Origin: Bacteroidaceae bacterium
GTDB lineage: Bacteria > Bacteroidota > Bacteroidia > Bacteroidales > Bacteroidaceae
Direction: 5' to 3'
Assembly: GCA_024401095.1 (NCBI GenBank)
Contig: JAKSLR010000008.1
Location: 19,349-83,348 of the forward strand
Length of the DNA: 64,000 nt
Shown here piece after piece: positions 16,554 to 23,181 of this stretch (positions within the stretch are counted from its first letter, which is position 1; every line of letters starts with the position of its first letter). The position numbers were made by a program, and so were the translations under genes. The notes below the pieces were generated by a model. That model was not told where the DNA came from. It saw only the letters and a list, made by a program, of their open reading frames with translations, and made no database searches.

Positions 16554-17759
16554 TTATGATTTTTTCATCAGGATCTTTCTCTTCAGCCACTCCCTTACAG
16601 GCATATCATATAATTTCATACATGCATAAGCCATCAGAATGGAAAGAATCAGAACAGCTACAAAGACAAATGCATTCTGTGCCCAGGTAGCGTCTTTATG
16701 GGTAGCCACCCAACTTTGCTGGACATAGACCAGAGAGAAATGGGTTAGATAAAGCGGATAAGAGATGTCTCCCAAGAACTTACAGATAGCAGAACTATGC
16801 TTGCCTTTAATCTTGCTGCCGGCACCCATGGCTACTATCAATGGGAACATGAGCAGAATGACAAAACTCTCATAAAGACCATTTATCCAAAGTGTATCGT
16901 TTGGACCAACCACCATGCTAAATGTCTCACGGTCAAAATGGGCGTCATTTACGCCAAGTATTGGCATGCCAAGCAGGACAATGATAATGAGTGAGCACCA
17001 CCAGAAACCGCCCTTGACTGGAATCAGCTTTCCCATTCTGCTGACTAATAAACCTCCAAAGAAAGGATACATTAAGCGGGTTAAGGCTACACTTACTTCG
17101 CTCACTGTCAAGCTAAATCCACTGTTCACGGAATAGCGTGCCCATCGGTGTCCCCATAGACCTATGATATCAATGTTATTGGCCAAACAAAAACTGAAGA
17201 CAGCACAAATCAGCACAAAGATGCTGAGGGCTACCTTATTAAACCTACGCACGAAGAGTGCATAGATGAAATTGGCAAAATACTCGTAATGAAGGGTCCA
17301 GAATGTTCCACCCAGTGAGCTCACCTCGGCATAACCACGAATATCCCAAGCCTGAGGCAGTGGAATCATCAGACATTGCCAGAGGAATACACCGAAGAGT
17401 ACCCATGGAGCTGTTTCGCGAACAATGGCAAATGCTGGCACTCCATCTGTGAAATAATAGAACAGCATTGCTAGAAAAGCTGCCAGAATCACCATAGGGT
17501 GGAGTCGTACCAGACGTCGTTTAATAAAACCCCATGTCGTCATTCTATCCCATCGGTCATCATAGGCATAACCGATTACAAAACCAGACAGTGCAAAGAA
17601 AAAGTCAACAGCCAAATAGCCATGACCGATGACATTGGTTCGTCCACCATAACTTTCAAAAAGATGGAAGCAGACTACTATGAAAGCTGCAACTCCACGT
17701 AAACCATCAAGGATTTCATAGTGTGGTTTAGATTCTAAGTAAATTTCTTGTTGTTTCAT
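16554..17759 (-). CDS. Acyltransferase 3 (OafA/YrhL-type) integral membrane protein
   Basis: A 401-residue polytopic protein, about ten hydrophobic helices. The N-terminal signature YEILDGLRGVAAFIVVCFHL carries the conserved Arg and His. GYLAVDFFFALSGFVIG and TLHYEYFANFIYAL are further family marks. These enzymes move acetyl or other acyl groups across the membrane onto surface polysaccharide, LPS or other glycans. A TTG five codons upstream (17774) is possible but ATG 17759 follows the -7 box at 17783-17790 well. It is a lone gene between the efflux operon and the LytS/LytTR pair. Confidence 0.85.
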   Translation of the reverse strand: MKQQEIYLESKPHYEILDGLRGVAAFIVVCFHLFESYGGRTNVIGHGYLAVDFFFALSGFVIGYAYDDRWDRMTTWGFIKRRLVRLHPMVILAAFLAMLFYYFTDGVPAFAIVRETAPWVLFGVFLWQCLMIPLPQAWDIRGYAEVSSLGGTFWTLHYEYFANFIYALFVRRFNKVALSIFVLICAVFSFCLANNIDIIGLWGHRWARYSVNSGFSLTVSEVSVALTRLMYPFFGGLLVSRMGKLIPVKGGFWWCSLIIIVLLGMPILGVNDAHFDRETFSMVVGPNDTLWINGLYESFVILLMFPLIVAMGAGSKIKGKHSSAICKFLGDISYPLYLTHFSLVYVQQSWVATHKDATWAQNAFVFVAVLILSILMAYACMKLYDMPVREWLKRKILMKKS

Positions 17760-17782
17760 TTGTATTATATTCAATTACGGAA

Positions 17783-17790
17783 CAAAAATA
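17783..17790 (-). promoter_or_regulatory. -7 box (TATTTTTG) of the acyltransferase gene
   Basis: The minus strand reads TATTTTTG 23 nt before the ATG. The TTTGTCGA pair at 17827-17857 lies 36 nt upstream, but in the orientation opposite to the other regulated promoters. Confidence 0.5.
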
Positions 17791-17826
17791 AATTTATTTT
17801 GGGATTTAATCAAGTATCTTGGTTGT

Positions 17827-17857
17827 TTTTGTCGAATAAAAACCTTATTTTGTCGAA
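17827..17857 (+). promoter_or_regulatory. Paired LytTR-like direct repeats upstream of lytS
   Basis: TTTTGTCGAA occurs twice, with GTCGA at 17831 and 17852 (21-bp spacing). The last core ends 30 nt before the -7 box at 17887. This is the same geometry as at the efflux operon, pointing to autoregulation of the two-component pair. Confidence 0.6.
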
Positions 17858-17886
17858 GGTTTTATTGCAGATAATATTTAAAGTTC

Positions 17887-17894
17887 TATTTTTG
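17887..17894 (+). promoter_or_regulatory. Distal -7 box (TATTTTTG) upstream of lytS
   Basis: TATTTTTG lies 30 nt downstream of the paired repeats. A transcript from here would start near 17899 and run into the small hairpin at 17911-17934 before reaching lytS. Confidence 0.5.
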
Positions 17895-17910
17895 TAGAGT
17901 GAAAAAAGAT

Positions 17911-17934
17911 AGCCTATTGATAGGCTCTTGTTTT
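17911..17934 (+). terminator. Small hairpin with T-rich tail in the lytS leader (possible attenuator)
   Basis: AGCCTA-TTGA-TAGGCT followed by CTTGTTTT. The stem is only 6 bp, so termination would be weak. It sits between the two -7 boxes of lytS. Confidence 0.35.
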
Positions 17935-17944
17935 CAAGATTTCT

Positions 17945-17952
17945 TATCTTTG
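17945..17952 (+). promoter_or_regulatory. Proximal -7 box (TATCTTTG) right at the lytS start
   Basis: TATCTTTG ends only 7 nt before the ATG at 17960. Transcription from it would begin at or next to the start codon, giving an almost leaderless message. Confidence 0.5.
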
Positions 17953-17959
17953 CAAAACC

Positions 17960-19024
17960 ATGAAAAATAAAAAACTTATTATTGAGCTATCAGATATTAT
18001 TACATTAGTGGTGATTTTATTATTGATAATCATGATTCCTATGTTAATCATGGTTGCAATAGGTAATAGTTGGTCTAATGCATTTTTTCATTTGAAATAT
18101 GCAATTCCACCACTATTTGTCTTAATTTCATTTTTTCTAATCAGTTATTATTTCCTGATTCCATCCTACTTAATCAAGAAACGTTCCACAAAAAAATATA
18201 TTATATCTACTATTTTATGTTATTTTGTTTTAACTCTAGGAAGTAACCAACTCGGTACTTTTATATATTCCGAAATATATAATTTTGGTTTTCCCCAATT
18301 ACCAACTGAAATTTTTATTGCTTTTCAATTATCCTTCGTATTGACTAATTTGCTGCTCATAGGAACGGCTATGTCTCTTCGTTTTAATCAGCGTAATCGT
18401 ATGTTGGAACTGGAACAGGCACTGCAGTCAAAAGAGCAGGCTCAGAATGAGCTCATCCGTTTGAAAGGGCAGCTTAATCCACATTTTCTGTTCAATACCT
18501 TAAATAATATCTCATCGCTTTCTGCTTTCGATCCCGATGCTACTCAGGAAAGTATCAGTCGGTTGAGCGAAATGCTTCGTTATGTTCTCTATGATTCATC
18601 AGATGAAAAAGTGCCATTAAAAAAGGATGTAGAGTTCATGCAGAACTACATGAACCTTATGCAGATCAGGTATGAAGATACGCTGAAGCCAGAAGTAAGC
18701 ATGAAGGTAAATCATCCAGATTTACAGATTTCACCTATGCTTTTCATATCTTTGCTGGAGAATGCCTATAAATATGGAGCCAGCAGCCTTCATCCTTGTA
18801 CATTATCTGTGAAGTTGGAAGATGACGAAAAAGGTGTTGTACATTTCTGTATTACCAACACTTTGCTTACAGAACAGGAAATGGCTAGCAAGAAAAAAGG
18901 AGGTTTGGGTTTAGTAAATCTTAAGAAGCGTTTGGATTTGCTATATCCAGATAAGTACACCTTTACTTATGGAGAGAAAGAAGACAATTATTACCAAGCA
19001 GAAGTTTTCATATCATGCAACTGA
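17960..19024 (+). CDS. LytS-type membrane sensor histidine kinase
   Basis: A 354-residue kinase. Four hydrophobic helices occupy about residues 10-150, followed by a coiled linker (MLELEQALQSKEQAQNELIR). The His_kinase (LytS/YehU) domain has the phospho-accepting His in QLNPHFLFNTLNNISSLS. The HATPase part keeps the N-box (ISLLENAYKYG) and the GGLGLVNLKKRL glycine motif, without the classical D-box of HisKA kinases, as usual in this class. No periplasmic sensory domain is obvious; sensing may be through the membrane helices. Its 3' end overlaps the regulator gene by 10 nt. Confidence 0.92.
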   Translation: MKNKKLIIELSDIITLVVILLLIIMIPMLIMVAIGNSWSNAFFHLKYAIPPLFVLISFFLISYYFLIPSYLIKKRSTKKYIISTILCYFVLTLGSNQLGTFIYSEIYNFGFPQLPTEIFIAFQLSFVLTNLLLIGTAMSLRFNQRNRMLELEQALQSKEQAQNELIRLKGQLNPHFLFNTLNNISSLSAFDPDATQESISRLSEMLRYVLYDSSDEKVPLKKDVEFMQNYMNLMQIRYEDTLKPEVSMKVNHPDLQISPMLFISLLENAYKYGASSLHPCTLSVKLEDDEKGVVHFCITNTLLTEQEMASKKKGGLGLVNLKKRLDLLYPDKYTFTYGEKEDNYYQAEVFISCN

Positions 19025-19737
19025 ATTGTATTATAGTAGATGATGAGCCATTGGCTATCAAGCTGTTAAAGAATTTTGTGGAACGGACACCTTTCCTGGA
19101 ATTGAAGGGTTCTTATCTGGATCCTATGGATGCTCTTACGCATCTTACCGATGAGATACATCTTGTTTTCCTGGATATTAATATGCCAGGAATTACAGGC
19201 TTGGAACTTGGTAAACTTATTCCTAAGCCTACCAGAATCATCTATACTACAGCTTATAAGGAATATGCCTTTGAAAGCTATGAGGTAGAAGCTCTGGATT
19301 ACTTGCTTAAGCCTATCAGTTATTCTAAATTCCTGAATGCTGTAACCAGAGCCAAGGTTTATTTTGAACAGCAGCTTGCGGCTTCAAAAGTGGATTCTTC
19401 TATACCGTCAGTACCTGTGGAGGACAAGGATTATATTTTCGTGAAATGTGAGTTCAAGCAGGTACGCATCGACTTGGATAAGATCTTGTTTGTAAGTGGT
19501 ATGCGTGATTATGTGCGAATTCATTTAAAGGGAGAGAAGATTCCGGTTACAGCACTTTCTACCATGAAAGCTATAGAAGAAAAACTAAAGGAACCGCGTT
19601 TCATGCGTGTACATCGCTCCTACATTGTGGCAATGGACAAGATAGAAAGTGTGGAGCGCAATTGTATCTCTATTGCGGGTGAGGTTATTCCAATCTCTTT
19701 AGCTAATCAAGATCATTTCTTTGAACTCATGAAATAA
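19015..19737 (+). CDS. LytTR-family response regulator
   Basis: A 240-residue protein. The receiver domain has the acidic pair in IIVDDEPLA, the phospho-acceptor Asp in LVFLDINMPGITG, Thr in IIYTTAYKEYAF and Lys in YLLKPISY. A LytTR DNA-binding domain follows from about residue 138 (DYIFVKCEFKQVRIDL, MRDYVRIHL, RFMRVHRSYIVAMDKIE). LytTR proteins bind paired direct repeats about 21 bp apart upstream of promoters. Three such arrays flank this locus, including one at its own promoter and one at the efflux operon, so the likely target set is visible in the window. Confidence 0.93.
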   Translation: MQLNCIIVDDEPLAIKLLKNFVERTPFLELKGSYLDPMDALTHLTDEIHLVFLDINMPGITGLELGKLIPKPTRIIYTTAYKEYAFESYEVEALDYLLKPISYSKFLNAVTRAKVYFEQQLAASKVDSSIPSVPVEDKDYIFVKCEFKQVRIDLDKILFVSGMRDYVRIHLKGEKIPVTALSTMKAIEEKLKEPRFMRVHRSYIVAMDKIESVERNCISIAGEVIPISLANQDHFFELMK

Positions 19738-19816
19738 AATAAAAGAGAAGCACTTCGCTGTGCCTCTCTTTTTTTACCTTAAATCTAATAACTATACAAA
19801 ATACCTTAATTTTCTA
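19735..19816 (-). ncRNA. Candidate small RNA opposite the 3' side of lytTR
   Basis: A -7 box at 19821-19828 with paired LytTR-like repeats 30 nt upstream fires leftward into the terminator at 19743-19776. The predicted product is about 80 nt, carries no ATG frame, and its last few nucleotides may overlap the lytTR stop region. Clostridial VirR, also a LytTR regulator, drives a regulatory RNA, which is a precedent rather than proof. Ends are estimated. Confidence 0.4.
19743..19776. terminator. Intrinsic terminator after lytTR, usable on both strands
   Basis: AGAGA-A-GCAC / GTGC-C-TCTCT stem around TTCGCT. The plus strand ends in TTTTTTT; the minus strand ends in CTTTTATTTTATTT. It stops lytTR and would also stop the opposing transcript that starts near 19816. 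Confidence 0.75.
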
Positions 19817-19820
19817 ATTG

Positions 19821-19828
19821 CAAATATA
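19821..19828 (-). promoter_or_regulatory. -7 box (TATATTTG) for the candidate small RNA
   Basis: The minus strand reads TATATTTGC, matching TAnnTTTG. No coding region lies downstream before the terminator. Confidence 0.5.
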
Positions 19829-19857
19829 AGAAAGTGTTTTCTTTTTTTAAATAGTTA

Positions 19858-19885
19858 TTCGACAAACGGGGATTTTTAATCGACG
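19858..19885 (-). promoter_or_regulatory. Paired LytTR-like repeats upstream of the candidate small RNA
   Basis: TTCGACAAA and ATCGACGAA have TCGAC cores at 19859 and 19880, 21 bp apart. The nearer core starts 30 nt from the -7 box, as at the other two sites. Confidence 0.55.
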
Positions 19886-19902
19886 AAATCTGTTCATTTT
19901 AA

Positions 19903-19934
19903 AAATCCTCCCCTGTAAAAGGTGGGGAGGATTT
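19903..19934 (-). terminator. Intrinsic terminator of the DASS transporter gene
   Basis: A perfect AAATCCTCCCC / GGGGAGGATTT stem encloses a 10-nt loop, with a TTTTT run on the minus strand. It lies 21 nt after the stop at 19956. Confidence 0.75.
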
Positions 19935-19955
19935 CTCTATTGTTTTCATTCTGAA

Positions 19956-21473
19956 TTACATCAGTCCACTGGTTCCGGCTAGAATAAGCATTGCATATCC
20001 TAATACCAGACCGCAGATACCCATAATCAGACCCACCTTAATCATGTATTTCTGTTCAATCAAGCCTGTAGCGTGTGCCAAGGCATTTGGTGGGGTAGAA
20101 ATAGGCAGTACCATAGCCAATGATGAACCCAATGCTACACCGATGAGCAGTGTGGATACACCACCTAATGGTGCCAGATTTTCTGCAGCCGACATACCTG
20201 CCATGGCCAGAATAGGTACCAGAAGATTGGCAGTTGCTGTGTGAGAGATGAAGTTGGCCATAGCATAGCAGAGTACACCAGAGCCGATGATCATCAATAT
20301 AGGTGACCAAGTATTGAATGGAATAGTCTCAATCAAATGAGTTGCCAAACCTGTATCTTGCAAAGCTACTCCTAATGCAAAACCACCAGCTACCATCCAC
20401 AGAACGGACCAGTTGATTTCTTCCAAGTCTGTACGTGTAATGATTCCTCCCAGACAGAAAGCACCTACAGGTAACATGGCTACCACATTGGAGTTTACAC
20501 CCGATACCTTATCGGTCATCCACAATAATATTGTGATAATGAATACAACGTAAACCAACTTATCTTGCCATGGTTTCAGTGTACGTTCCATGCTGTCTTC
20601 AATCTTCAACTCAATGGTTTTCTGGGTGAATGGGAAAAGGAACAGCAAGACTCTCCATGCGATGAACAGCAATAAGATAGCCAGTGGGAACATGAACATC
20701 ATCCACTGACCGAAACCAATGTTCATATTCATTCCTTCAGGGTCATTCAGGAATTTCAGTGCAATGGCATTTGGAGGTGTACCGATAGGGGTTCCAATAC
20801 CACCAATATTGGCACCAATAGGAATAGCCATGGCCAGACAAATCTTTCCTTTTCCGCTAGCTGGAAGTGATTTCAATACTGGAGCCAAAAAGGTCAGCAT
20901 CATGGCTGCTGTTGCAGTATTTGAAAGGAACATGGAGAAGATACCGGTTACAAGCAAGAAACCCAGTACCACATTCTCAGACTTAGTTCCAAATGGCTTT
21001 AGCAGTATTCTTGCCAGCTTTACATCCAATCCACTTTTGGTAGCTGCAATGGCCAGAATGAATCCACCAATAAACAGCATGATAATAGGATCAGAGAAAC
21101 AAGCCATAATCTTTTTATAAGAAAGGAGTGTTCCAAGTGCTTCTGGTTCATAGCCTTGGCTCATGCACCAGAGACTAGAATCACTGGCACAGAAAAGAAG
21201 CAGTACAATGATGGTTACAGAAGTGTTCCATGCAGGAACGGCCTCCATGATCCACATCAAGGTAGCAAAACAGAATAGTGCAATAGTGCGTTGTTCTACT
21301 ACAGTAAGGTTAGGAATTCCAAAAAAGGTAGCTGGAAGATTCCACAGGACAATTAACAGTAAAGTTGCAATGATCAGTTTGATCAGTCGCTTGTTTCTGG
21401 TAGCTTCACGTATTGTCTGTTTTGCAGAGCGACGTTGCTGTTCCAGATTGTAGCCAATGAAGTTTTTAAACAT
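19956..21473 (-). CDS. DASS/SLC13-family sodium:dicarboxylate (anion) symporter
   Basis: A 505-residue protein with about 11 hydrophobic helices after a basic cytoplasmic N-terminus. The two repeat-related SNT motifs of the family are visible: MFLSNTATAAMMLTFL in the first half and ANFISHTATANLLVPIL in the second. GANIGGIGTPIGTPPNAIAL and LPISTPPNALAHATGLI are the matching hairpin/Pro motifs. Members take up succinate, fumarate, malate, citrate or sulfate with sodium. The divergent LysR gene and three operator-like palindromes suggest substrate-responsive control. A 45-codon gene precedes it on the same transcript. Confidence 0.92.
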   Translation of the reverse strand: MFKNFIGYNLEQQRRSAKQTIREATRNKRLIKLIIATLLLIVLWNLPATFFGIPNLTVVEQRTIALFCFATLMWIMEAVPAWNTSVTIIVLLLFCASDSSLWCMSQGYEPEALGTLLSYKKIMACFSDPIIMLFIGGFILAIAATKSGLDVKLARILLKPFGTKSENVVLGFLLVTGIFSMFLSNTATAAMMLTFLAPVLKSLPASGKGKICLAMAIPIGANIGGIGTPIGTPPNAIALKFLNDPEGMNMNIGFGQWMMFMFPLAILLLFIAWRVLLFLFPFTQKTIELKIEDSMERTLKPWQDKLVYVVFIITILLWMTDKVSGVNSNVVAMLPVGAFCLGGIITRTDLEEINWSVLWMVAGGFALGVALQDTGLATHLIETIPFNTWSPILMIIGSGVLCYAMANFISHTATANLLVPILAMAGMSAAENLAPLGGVSTLLIGVALGSSLAMVLPISTPPNALAHATGLIEQKYMIKVGLIMGICGLVLGYAMLILAGTSGLM

Positions 21474-21499
21474 AGTTTTATATTGTTTGGTTTTTCTCC

Positions 21500-21538
21500 A
21501 AAAAAAGAGAAAGCAAGCGGCTCACGCAGCCTGCTTTC
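21500..21538 (-). terminator. Hairpin plus T-run between the 45-codon gene and the DASS gene
   Basis: On the minus strand AAAGCA-GGCT pairs with AGCC-(GCT)-TGCTTT and runs into CTCTTTTTTT, 27 nt before the DASS ATG. It could end the short transcript or act as an attenuator that sets transporter expression. Confidence 0.5.
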
Positions 21539-21585
21539 CAATATAAATTAATCTAACACACTCCCAATGATAAGGAGTTTTATCT

Positions 21586-21723
21586 TTAAATCATAACAGT
21601 GTCTTGGTCTTCACCAATGTAAAGCTTTTCAGCTGTTTTGCTGGCCTTGACCTTAACGTAAAAATGTGTACTGACAGTAATTATCATCACGAATGGTACA
21701 ATGTATAAAATGGATGTAATCAT
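21586..21723 (-). CDS. Small single-helix membrane protein, 45 residues
   Basis: An ATG frame gives a 45-residue peptide: a hydrophobic N-terminal helix (ITSILYIVPFVMIITVS) followed by a charged tail (VKVKASKTAEKLYIGEDQD). It starts 33 nt after a clear -7 box and lies upstream of the DASS gene on the same strand. It may be a small subunit or regulator of the transporter, or a leader peptide tied to the hairpin that follows. I do not recognise the family. Confidence 0.55.
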   Translation of the reverse strand: MITSILYIVPFVMIITVSTHFYVKVKASKTAEKLYIGEDQDTVMI

Positions 21724-21755
21724 TTTTAATATAGTTTTATTTGTTTTTCCGATTG

Positions 21756-21763
21756 CAAAAGTA
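21756..21763 (-). promoter_or_regulatory. -7 box (TACTTTTG) for the 45-codon gene and DASS gene
   Basis: The minus strand reads TACTTTTGC, 32 nt before the small gene's ATG and 44 nt from the nearest GATA-N5-TATC operator. Confidence 0.6.
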
Positions 21764-21807
21764 GAGACCTTTTATTATGTGTTCTATCGTTCAAAATGTT
21801 TTGTTTA

Positions 21808-21891
21808 GATAGCTGCTATCGTCAGAACACTATCTCAATAACCGATAACAACTATCCGGTTTCGCAATCGGTATAACAGATAGCCGTTATC
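21808..21891. promoter_or_regulatory. Three GATA-N5-TATC palindromes (probable LysR operators)
   Basis: Sites at 21808-21820 (GATAGCTGCTATC), 21844-21856 (GATAACAACTATC) and 21879-21891 (GATAGCCGTTATC), start-to-start 36 and 35 bp. The third has extended perfect arms (AACAGATA / TATCTGTT). The array sits centrally, about 44 bp from each divergent -7 box, which is the expected place for the LysR protein to control both directions. Confidence 0.65.
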
Positions 21892-21934
21892 TGTTATTAA
21901 TGGATTTTATAAAAACAGATTAAAAAAAAATGTT

Positions 21935-21942
21935 TACTTTTG
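21935..21942 (+). promoter_or_regulatory. -7 box (TACTTTTG) of lysR
   Basis: TACTTTTGC ends 19 nt before the ATG at 21962. Confidence 0.6.
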
Positions 21943-21961
21943 CACCAAAATTTCAAGATAT

Positions 21962-22864
21962 ATGGAACTACGTCAACTAAGATATTTTGTAAAAGTTGCT
22001 GAGTTAGCTTCATTTTCAGAGGCCTCCCGTCAGCTGCATATTTCACAGAGTACTATTTCTCAGCAGATTAAGCAGCTGGAAGATGAACTGAATGTCTCTC
22101 TCTTGGTGCGCGATTCACATAGCGTACGGTTAAGTGATATTGGTCTGGCTTTTTTACCCCAAGCTCAGAAGACGTTACGTGAGGCTTCTACCTGTCTGGA
22201 TAAGATTCATGATGTACAACAGCTCGGAATAGGTGAACTGAATGTGGGTACCACTATTACCTTTACACCACTATTGCGTGAAACTGTTCAGGAATTCATG
22301 AAATTATATCCGCGTGTAAAATTGAATATATGTAGTTATCCCATGGAGACCTTAATGCGAATGTTGGATCGTGAGCAGATAGATTTGGCATTGAGCTATA
22401 AGTCGACAGAGATTTATCCTGAAATTGAATCGCATATTCTTTTCGATAACCGTCTGGTGCTTGTAGTGGATAAGAATCATCCTTTGGCACATTCTAGAAG
22501 TGTCCGTTTCAGTGATCTTGAAAAGTATTCACTTATCCTTCCAGCCAAAGGATTACAGGCGCGTAGTGCATTCGACCGATTGATTGAAGACCGTGACTAT
22601 CGTTTTGATGTTCGTGCTGAAATTAACGATGTGAACTTGCTGATGGAAATTTTGCGTGGAACTTGTTATTGTTCCGTTCTTTCCGAAGCTACCGCCAAGA
22701 GAATGAATGATATTGTAAGTGTTCCGCTGGATCAGGTAGGTACTTCAATGGAAGGTTCTTTTCATGTAAAGAAGGGTTGTTATACAAAGACTGCCACTAA
22801 AGAATTCCTTCGTCTCCTGTGTGAAACTCGTCCGTATGGACTGGCAATGATGGATTTGCTTTGA
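21962..22864 (+). CDS. LysR-family transcriptional regulator
   Basis: A 300-residue protein. The winged helix-turn-helix lies at residues 1-60 (MELRQLRYFVKVAELASF, then SEASRQLHISQSTISQQIKQ). It is followed by the linker helix and a type-2 periplasmic-binding-like effector domain (IGELNVGTTITFTPLLRETV; IDLALSYKS; LVLVVDKNHPLA). LysR proteins usually bind near their own promoter and a divergent target, responding to a small carboxylate or aromatic. The divergent neighbour is a DASS carboxylate transporter, so a dicarboxylate effector is a fair inference. It is followed by the 11-bp periodic array and a terminator. Confidence 0.93.
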   Translation: MELRQLRYFVKVAELASFSEASRQLHISQSTISQQIKQLEDELNVSLLVRDSHSVRLSDIGLAFLPQAQKTLREASTCLDKIHDVQQLGIGELNVGTTITFTPLLRETVQEFMKLYPRVKLNICSYPMETLMRMLDREQIDLALSYKSTEIYPEIESHILFDNRLVLVVDKNHPLAHSRSVRFSDLEKYSLILPAKGLQARSAFDRLIEDRDYRFDVRAEINDVNLLMEILRGTCYCSVLSEATAKRMNDIVSVPLDQVGTSMEGSFHVKKGCYTKTATKEFLRLLCETRPYGLAMMDLL

Positions 22865-22871
22865 TTTTTTA

Positions 22872-23060
22872 CGTATCACTCTCGTATCATTCTCGTATCA
22901 TTCCCGTATAGTTTCCGTATCGATCCCGTATCGGTTGCCGTTCGGTTGCCGTTCGGTTCCGTATCAAACCCGTATCGTCCTTCGTTACAACTTCGTTCAA
23001 TCACGTATAATTTACGCTTCCAGAAGCGAAAACGAACGGAGAGCGAACGGAAAATGAACG
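22872..23060 (+). repeat. Degenerate 11-bp periodic array (CGTATC / CCGTTCGG / CGAACGG units)
   Basis: CG dinucleotides open units at 22872, 22883, 22894, 22905, 22916, 22927, 22939, 22950, 22960, 22971, 22983, 22994, 23004, 23015 and 23027, then at 23037, 23048 and 23059. The first block is CGTATCnnTCY-like, the middle CCGTTCGGTTG-like, and the last GAACGGAnAnn, roughly the reverse complement of the middle. A transcript could fold the middle block onto the last one. No frame spans it. I do not recognise this repeat. Confidence 0.75.
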
Positions 23061-23120
23061 GAGAAAGAGCAACCTAATAAGGAATTTATAACGAAGTTTT
23101 ATCGGTTTTATATAAATAAT

Positions 23121-23159
23121 AAAGCCTCGGTTCACCATAAAGACAGTGGCCGAGGCTTT
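23121..23159. terminator. Bidirectional terminator between lysR and GH106
   Basis: AAAGCCTCGG / CCGAGGCTTT perfect arms, with an additional CAC/GTG pairing in the loop. T-rich tails on both strands serve the converging lysR and GH106 genes. Confidence 0.8.
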
Positions 23160-23181
23160 GTTTAATGTTAAGGATTTAACA

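Noticed and set aside
17827..17857. Repeats as control of the acyltransferase gene
   Set aside because: They are 36 nt from its -7 box but in the opposite orientation to the other two sites; the lytS side has the exact geometry. Secondary use is not excluded.
22872..23060. CRISPR array or mobile-element end
   Set aside because: Units are only 11 bp with no spacer-sized gaps and no identical repeat; no cas or transposase gene is near.
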